Origin: Candidatus Wolframiiraptor sp. EX4484-121
GTDB lineage: Archaea > Thermoproteota > Nitrososphaeria_A > Caldarchaeales > Wolframiiraptoraceae
Assembly: GCA_002255105.1 (NCBI GenBank)
Contig: NJEK01000016.1
Coordinates: 1-10,047, forward strand
Reading direction: 5' to 3'
Length of the DNA stretch: 10,047 nt
How positions within the stretch are numbered: the stretch's first letter is position 1; every line of letters begins with the position of its first letter. This document shows, piece after piece, positions 6,468 to 10,047 of the stretch. The translations under genes and the position numbers were made by a program. Below the pieces are notes generated by a model. The model did no database searches and was not told the DNA's origin. It saw nothing but the letters and a program-made list of their open reading frames with translations.

Positions 6468-6992
6468 TTGAGGAGAGGATTATTCGTGGGGAGATTTCAG
6501 CCACCACACCTAGGCCACCTCCATGCGATCAAGCAGGCGTTGGAGGAATGCGATGAGCTTATAATAGTCATCGGGAGCTCGCAGTACAGCCACACCTTCG
6601 AGAACCCGTTCACGGCCGGAGAGAGGTTTGAGATGATCAGGCTTATGCTAAAAGATGGTAAAGTGGATCTATCCAAGGTGATCATAATACCTGTACCGGA
6701 TATTGGAGAGCACTCCCTTTGGGTTTCGAGGATAGAGTCGTATTGCCCGAGATTTGACGTAGTCTACACGAATAATCCGCTGGTTCAGAGGCTCTTCAAG
6801 GAAGCCGGATACGAGGTGAAGGAGCCAAAGCTCTATCGGAGGGATGTGGAGATGGGCACCATCATCAGACAGAGGATCGTCGAAGGAGATTTATGGGAAG
6901 ACTTTGTCTCGAAGAGCGTCGCCGAATATCTCAAGAAGTCCGGCGGGGTTCAAAGGCTTAAGGAGATCTTCGGCAGAAGTGATAGATCATAG
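6468..6992 (+). CDS. nadM: Nicotinamide-nucleotide adenylyltransferase (archaeal NadM type)
   Basis: A 174-aa enzyme joining NMN and ATP to make NAD+ and pyrophosphate in the last step of NAD synthesis. It is a nucleotidyltransferase with a Rossmann-like fold: GRFQPPHLGH (residues 8-17) contains the HxGH motif (H14, H17); GSSQYSHTFENPFTAGERFEMI (36-57) and the IIIPVPDI segment (72-79) match archaeal NMNATs; FDVVYTNNPLV (96-106) is the nicotinamide-side segment; GTIIRQR (130-136) corresponds to the ISTGTxxR motif, with E-M in place of the usual residues just before GT. The TTG at 6468 is the only start in frame after a TAA at 6441. The gene ends convergently, overlapping the last 6 bases of the isomerase-like gene. 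Confidence 0.95.
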   Translation: MRRGLFVGRFQPPHLGHLHAIKQALEECDELIIVIGSSQYSHTFENPFTAGERFEMIRLMLKDGKVDLSKVIIIPVPDIGEHSLWVSRIESYCPRFDVVYTNNPLVQRLFKEAGYEVKEPKLYRRDVEMGTIIRQRIVEGDLWEDFVSKSVAEYLKKSGGVQRLKEIFGRSDRS

Positions 6993-8228
6993 AACCTCGA
7001 CCTCAATCCCCTTCAGCATGCAAAAGGACTTAACCGCGTCGACGAGATCCCCCAAGGCCATGACGTGATGGTTTCCAAGCGGGTCTTCGAGGATCTTCCC
7101 GAGATCCCCCTTAACCCTGATCTTGAGCTGGGTTCTGCACGCAAGCGCCTTGAAGGGATTGCTGTCAAGGATCATCCCGCGGATGACTCTAAGTTTTCTG
7201 AGATCCGGCCTAAATCTCAGTAGGGTGACCCTTCCCCCATCATATATTCTCCCCGAAACTCCGACGCCGATCCCCGACTCAAAGTGTGTTAGCAGGCGAT
7301 ATTCATCAACCATGCTCAGAGCTATTGCGCAATGTGTCAAGGAGACGTAATCTTCACCTATCTCCGAGATGTTCGCGATGAAGGTTGGGGAGCCGCTGAG
7401 AAGTTTTCCCAAAATCATCGAGAGCAGGCCTAGAACATCGCCCTCGCAGCCCGCCACGATTCCATCGTCTTGGAGGAGGGAGAGAGCTAGGCAGGCTGTG
7501 GTTCCCAGGTCTCCTATGAGATCGAAGCACTTGATCGTTAAAGCGTCTAGATGGTGTTCCTCAACGATCTCCTTTAAAGCTAGGTAAACTCTCAAAGCCT
7601 CCCCTAAATCTTCTTCAGAGACCTCCACACGCCTAGCGTTTCTCAACACCTTATCCATCAGATCTCGATCGACCTTCGATGACCTAAATTTCGAGTAAAG
7701 TTCATCCATGTCGATCTCGACCAGCTCTATGTTGAAAAGCTCCTTCAAGGAGCTCAGATCGGGTCTGCTATAAACCAGCCAAGGACTCATACCTCCTATC
7801 AAGCCTATTTTCAACCCACTGAATCTTGACGCCGCCTCGATTCCCTTCAGGATGGATTCTATCCTCTTCCTCGCCCCGGGAGTCCAAGCCTCTATTATCC
7901 AGCTCGGATTACCCATTTCCCTAAGCTTTGATAGGGCTTCGAGAGATGCCGCGAGGCTGTTCAGCCGATCATGGGCGACTATGATTAAGGGCTTCCCCGC
8001 CTCCCCAACCCCGAGCAGCATCTCCTCGATACCGCCGGTTAGAGCTAATGCTATCACGGCGTCGAACCTTCTCGATTCGCGGCGAGCCTCCTCCCTAGAA
8101 GATGGAGATGATTCGGAGTCATATAATCCATCGACGAGGATCTTCAGCCCCTTAAGGATATCATCGAGTTCTTTAAATCTCCTGAGCTTCGATGCAAGGG
8201 GCATGAGTAAGATCCTCAACTCATCCAC
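6987..8228 (-). CDS. L-fucose/L-arabinose isomerase-like protein (COG2407 type)
   Basis: A 413-aa protein whose C-terminal two thirds resemble the L-fucose isomerase-like family. KCFDLIGDLGTTACLALS (residues 233-250), GCEGDVLGLLS (260-270), THC (298-300), THFESGIGVGVSG (314-326) and DPLGNHHVMALGD (382-394) occur in family order; acidic residues E262/D264 and the H387-H388 pair are the likely metal or sugar ligands. The N-terminal third has Rossmann-like segments (DAVIALALTGG, KPLIIVAHD, KIGLIGG). True fucose isomerases are longer, and no sugar kinase, aldolase or transporter is nearby, so the substrate cannot be named and a non-sugar role is possible. It begins with GTG; a TATA-like TTTAATC about 28 nt upstream suggests a leaderless transcript. 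It overlaps nadM convergently by 6 bp and is divergent from pth2. Confidence 0.75.
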   Translation of the reverse strand: MDELRILLMPLASKLRRFKELDDILKGLKILVDGLYDSESSPSSREEARRESRRFDAVIALALTGGIEEMLLGVGEAGKPLIIVAHDRLNSLAASLEALSKLREMGNPSWIIEAWTPGARKRIESILKGIEAASRFSGLKIGLIGGMSPWLVYSRPDLSSLKELFNIELVEIDMDELYSKFRSSKVDRDLMDKVLRNARRVEVSEEDLGEALRVYLALKEIVEEHHLDALTIKCFDLIGDLGTTACLALSLLQDDGIVAGCEGDVLGLLSMILGKLLSGSPTFIANISEIGEDYVSLTHCAIALSMVDEYRLLTHFESGIGVGVSGRIYDGGRVTLLRFRPDLRKLRVIRGMILDSNPFKALACRTQLKIRVKGDLGKILEDPLGNHHVMALGDLVDAVKSFCMLKGIEVEVL

Positions 8229-8230
8229 CG

Positions 8231-8239
8231 CAATATATC
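8231..8239 (+). promoter_or_regulatory. Possible TATA-like box of the pth2-truD unit
   Basis: CAATATATC centred about 41 nt before the pth2 ATG. A TSS near 8261 would leave a short leader carrying the GGAGG Shine-Dalgarno. An alternative box, AAATTATT, lies at 8243-8250. Confidence 0.35.
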
Positions 8240-8252
8240 TCTAAATTATTCT

Positions 8253-8259
8253 GATTAAA
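8253..8259 (-). promoter_or_regulatory. TATA-like box of the isomerase-like gene
   Basis: TTTAATC on the minus strand, centred 28 nt before the GTG at 8228. It lies within the 47-nt divergent spacer shared with pth2, so the two promoters overlap. Confidence 0.4.
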
Positions 8260-8265
8260 CATTTT

Positions 8266-8270
8266 GGAGG
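8266..8270 (+). promoter_or_regulatory. Shine-Dalgarno deciding the pth2 start
   Basis: GGAGG, 5 nt before the ATG at 8276. An in-frame TTG at 8264 overlaps this site and would add four residues, so the ATG is the better start. Confidence 0.7.
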
Positions 8271-8275
8271 GGGTT

Positions 8276-8635
8276 ATGGAATTCACATACAAGCAGGCGA
8301 TAGTGATTAGAGTAGATCTGGGGATGAGCGTTGGGAAGATAGCGGCTCAAGCAGCGCACGCGGCCGTCTCCGCCGCCGAGGAGTGTAGGAGGATAAAGCC
8401 TGAATGGTTTAGGGATTGGCTTGAAGAGGGGCAGAAGAAGGTTGTGTTAAGGGTTTCCGGGCTTGAGGAGCTTAAGAGGCTTTATGATCAGGCCAAGTCT
8501 CTCGGCCTTCCAGCATCCGTAGTTGAGGACGCGGGCTTAACCGAGGTTCCGGCCGGAACCGTTACGGCCTTGGGGATAGGCCCTGCCCCATCAGAGCTGG
8601 TCGATAGGGTTACGGGAAGGCTTAAACTACTTTAA
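8276..8635 (+). CDS. pth2: Peptidyl-tRNA hydrolase, Pth2 type
   Basis: A 119-aa archaeal/eukaryotic-type peptidyl-tRNA hydrolase. It cleaves the ester bond of peptidyl-tRNAs that drop off ribosomes, recycling the tRNA. The whole Pth2 fold is recognisable: [26 protein letters not shown] (residues 6-31) contains the signature [10 protein letters not shown] with K21 and H28; [13 protein letters not shown] is the central strand and helix; [22 protein letters not shown] is the C-terminal catalytic strand region with its conserved Asp and Thr. The ATG at 8276 is chosen over TTG 8264 because of the GGAGG in front. truD follows 21 nt downstream on the same strand, and pairing of these two tRNA genes fits a tRNA-maintenance unit. 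No anomalies. Confidence 0.96.
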   Translation: MEFTYKQAIVIRVDLGMSVGKIAAQAAHAAVSAAEECRRIKPEWFRDWLEEGQKKVVLRVSGLEELKRLYDQAKSLGLPASVVEDAGLTEVPAGTVTALGIGPAPSELVDRVTGRLKLL

Positions 8636-8636
8636 G
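8630..8636 (+). promoter_or_regulatory. TATA-like box in front of truD
   Basis: CTTTAAG, close to the archaeal consensus, overlaps the pth2 stop and is centred 24 nt before the truD ATG at 8657. truD may therefore have its own leaderless transcript in addition to read-through from pth2. Confidence 0.4.
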
Positions 8637-8656
8637 CATCTGGAAGATTATTGGCC

Positions 8657-10045
8657 ATGGATCTCTCAACGGAGCCGCTGAGCCAACTAGATAGATCGAT
8701 GGTTGAAGAGTTTATAGGCATACGAGGATATGCTTCGAGCACCGTTGGAGTCGGTGGAGTGATAAAGGAGAAGCCCGACGACTTCAAGACTTGGGAGATA
8801 TTAATGAATGGATCGGATGCTAGGAAGATATATGAGGAGTGGAGGGGATATAGGGCCGGCTATGGGGATCTAACCCTATGCGTCTTGAGGAAGATCGGGG
8901 TAGACACCATCAGGGCCTCATCCATAATCTCTAGAGTGCTTGGGGTTAAGCCTAAGGTGATAGGATTCTGCGGGATAAAGGATAAGATGAGTATCTCCTG
9001 GCAATTCATAACCACGCCTCGGGGAGTCATGAGCCCCGATGGATTGAAGATCGACGAAATCGTGGACGTTAAGCCGATTGAGGATACGGGATCCAAACTT
9101 ACCTCTAGGTTGCTTTTAAAGAATGTGTTCGAGATAAGAATTAGGCATGCCAGAATCGATGTCGATGAGGTTAAGAGATGCGTCGAGGAGTTGAAGGCTC
9201 GCGGGGTCCCAAACTTCTACGGCCATCAGAGATTCGGCATAACTAGGCCGATAACCGCGATAGTTGGAAAACTGATCATGGAGAATAGGCTTGAGGAGGC
9301 GGTTAAGGCATTCCTATCGGCGTACTCTCCACTTGAGGGAGAGGAGAATAGGTTGGCGAGAATGAATCTCCGGAAGAGTTGGGATCTGGAAGACTCGCTC
9401 AAAACGTTCCCGAAGGGCTTGAGGTATGAGAGGGAGATCATGAAGTACTTGGTGGAGAAGCCTGGAGATTATGCAGGAGCGTTGAGAACTCTTCCGATGA
9501 GGCTTAGAAGACTTATGGTGGAGTCCGTCGCCGCCCTAGCATTCAATAAGGCGTTGTCGAGAATATTGGCCGGAGGAAAGCTGATGGAACCGGAGATAGG
9601 AGATTACGTAATACCATTGGGTCTGGGCGGAAGGCCTGACCAAGATAGATGTGTTCAAGTTAGATCGGAGAACTTGGAGACCGTTAAGAGGCTTCTCAGG
9701 ATGAAGAGGTTGGTGATAGCCCTACCCGTCCCGGGATACCTCTCAAACATTCCGAGGAGCTGGAAGGGGGAAATGTTGAGAGAGGCGCTGGAGGAGCTTG
9801 GCATAGAGCTAAACACGTTCAGGGTTAGATCGCTTCCAGAGACCTCCACCAGGGGCACGCTTAGGCCGATAACCATCCCGAGATGGGATATTCAGATATT
9901 GTCTCATTCTGAGGATGAGCTCCTCCTAAAACTCTCACTCCCACCTGGGAGCTACGCGACGATAATTTTGAGGGAGATCATGAAATCACCTGACCCATTA
10001 GCTTATATCGGGAAAGTTCCAGATAATCTTGAGGAATTAAGGTGA
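8657..10045 (+). CDS. truD: tRNA pseudouridine(13) synthase TruD
   Basis: A 462-aa archaeal member of the TruD/Pus7 family, converting uridine to pseudouridine, classically at position 13 of tRNA and at other sites for Pus7 relatives. The catalytic Asp lies in GFCGIKDKMSISWQ (D109 counted from the ATG), the family's GxKDxxAxTxQ motif. NFYGHQRFG is the conserved NxFGxQRFG motif (with FYG in place of the more usual YFG or FFG). The N-terminal IKEKPDDFKTWEI and C-terminal PLGLGGRP and LPPGSYATIILREIMK blocks are typical. The TRUD insertion domain lies between these (roughly residues 190-390). ATG at 8657 is preferred; TTG at 8651 would add two residues. A complete stop (TGA) ends at 10045. It follows pth2 by 21 nt. 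Confidence 0.96.
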   Translation: MDLSTEPLSQLDRSMVEEFIGIRGYASSTVGVGGVIKEKPDDFKTWEILMNGSDARKIYEEWRGYRAGYGDLTLCVLRKIGVDTIRASSIISRVLGVKPKVIGFCGIKDKMSISWQFITTPRGVMSPDGLKIDEIVDVKPIEDTGSKLTSRLLLKNVFEIRIRHARIDVDEVKRCVEELKARGVPNFYGHQRFGITRPITAIVGKLIMENRLEEAVKAFLSAYSPLEGEENRLARMNLRKSWDLEDSLKTFPKGLRYEREIMKYLVEKPGDYAGALRTLPMRLRRLMVESVAALAFNKALSRILAGGKLMEPEIGDYVIPLGLGGRPDQDRCVQVRSENLETVKRLLRMKRLVIALPVPGYLSNIPRSWKGEMLREALEELGIELNTFRVRSLPETSTRGTLRPITIPRWDIQILSHSEDELLLKLSLPPGSYATIILREIMKSPDPLAYIGKVPDNLEELR

Positions 10046-10047
10046 GG
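10041..10047 (+). promoter_or_regulatory. Possible Shine-Dalgarno of a gene beyond the window
   Basis: GGTGAGG spans the truD stop at the very end of the window and resembles a Shine-Dalgarno for a closely spaced downstream gene. The gene itself is not visible. Confidence 0.3.

Noticed and set aside
6451..6471. Tiny ORF (ATG, six codons) ending on the nadM TTG start
   Set aside because: It lies upstream of the transcription start predicted from the TATA-like box and is too short to support.

Overview
The window is archaeal chromosomal DNA, gene-dense and probably from a thermophile. The evidence is a group II chaperonin (thermosome), the RNA polymerase subunit K (RpoK/Rpb6 family), an archaeal-type NMN adenylyltransferase, Pth2-type peptidyl-tRNA hydrolase, an archaeal-type TruD, an RNA 3'-phosphate cyclase, and TATA-box promoters. 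Arg is mostly AGG/AGA. A member of the TACK/Thermoproteota group is my best guess, but the lineage cannot be fixed from this window. Nothing looks mobile: I see no IS, integrase, CRISPR array, tRNA or rRNA.

Layout. Minus-strand block (2-4207), in order of transcription: a SAM hydrolase (SAM hydroxide adenosyltransferase, DUF62); the thermosome subunit; rpoK, starting with TTG inside the end of the thermosome gene; a two-helix membrane miniprotein coupled to rpoK through TGATG; and a DUF763 protein with its own promoter. A divergent intergenic region (4208-4383) holds promoters facing both ways, a good candidate C/D box sRNA on the minus strand, and an imperfect inverted repeat. Plus-strand block (4384-6992): an ATP-cone/PD-(D/E)XK nuclease/HhH fusion, RtcA, and NMN adenylyltransferase. 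A minus-strand gene (6987-8228) encodes an L-fucose isomerase-like protein (COG2407 type) that runs convergently into the NMNAT gene. It is divergent from the plus-strand pair pth2-truD (8276-10045). The last bases (GGTGAGG) look like a Shine-Dalgarno for a gene just beyond the window.

How the genes fit together. This is mainly housekeeping: protein folding, transcription, NAD synthesis, RNA end processing, tRNA modification and recycling of peptidyl-tRNA. Two initiation modes coexist. Most first genes have a TATA-like box 24-28 nt upstream of the start codon and no Shine-Dalgarno, which suggests leaderless mRNAs. The thermosome and pth2 have clear Shine-Dalgarno sequences. The less understood items are the ATP-cone nuclease, the C/D sRNA candidate overlapping the DUF62 promoter, the DUF763 protein, the isomerase-like protein without sugar genes nearby, and the membrane miniprotein tied to rpoK.
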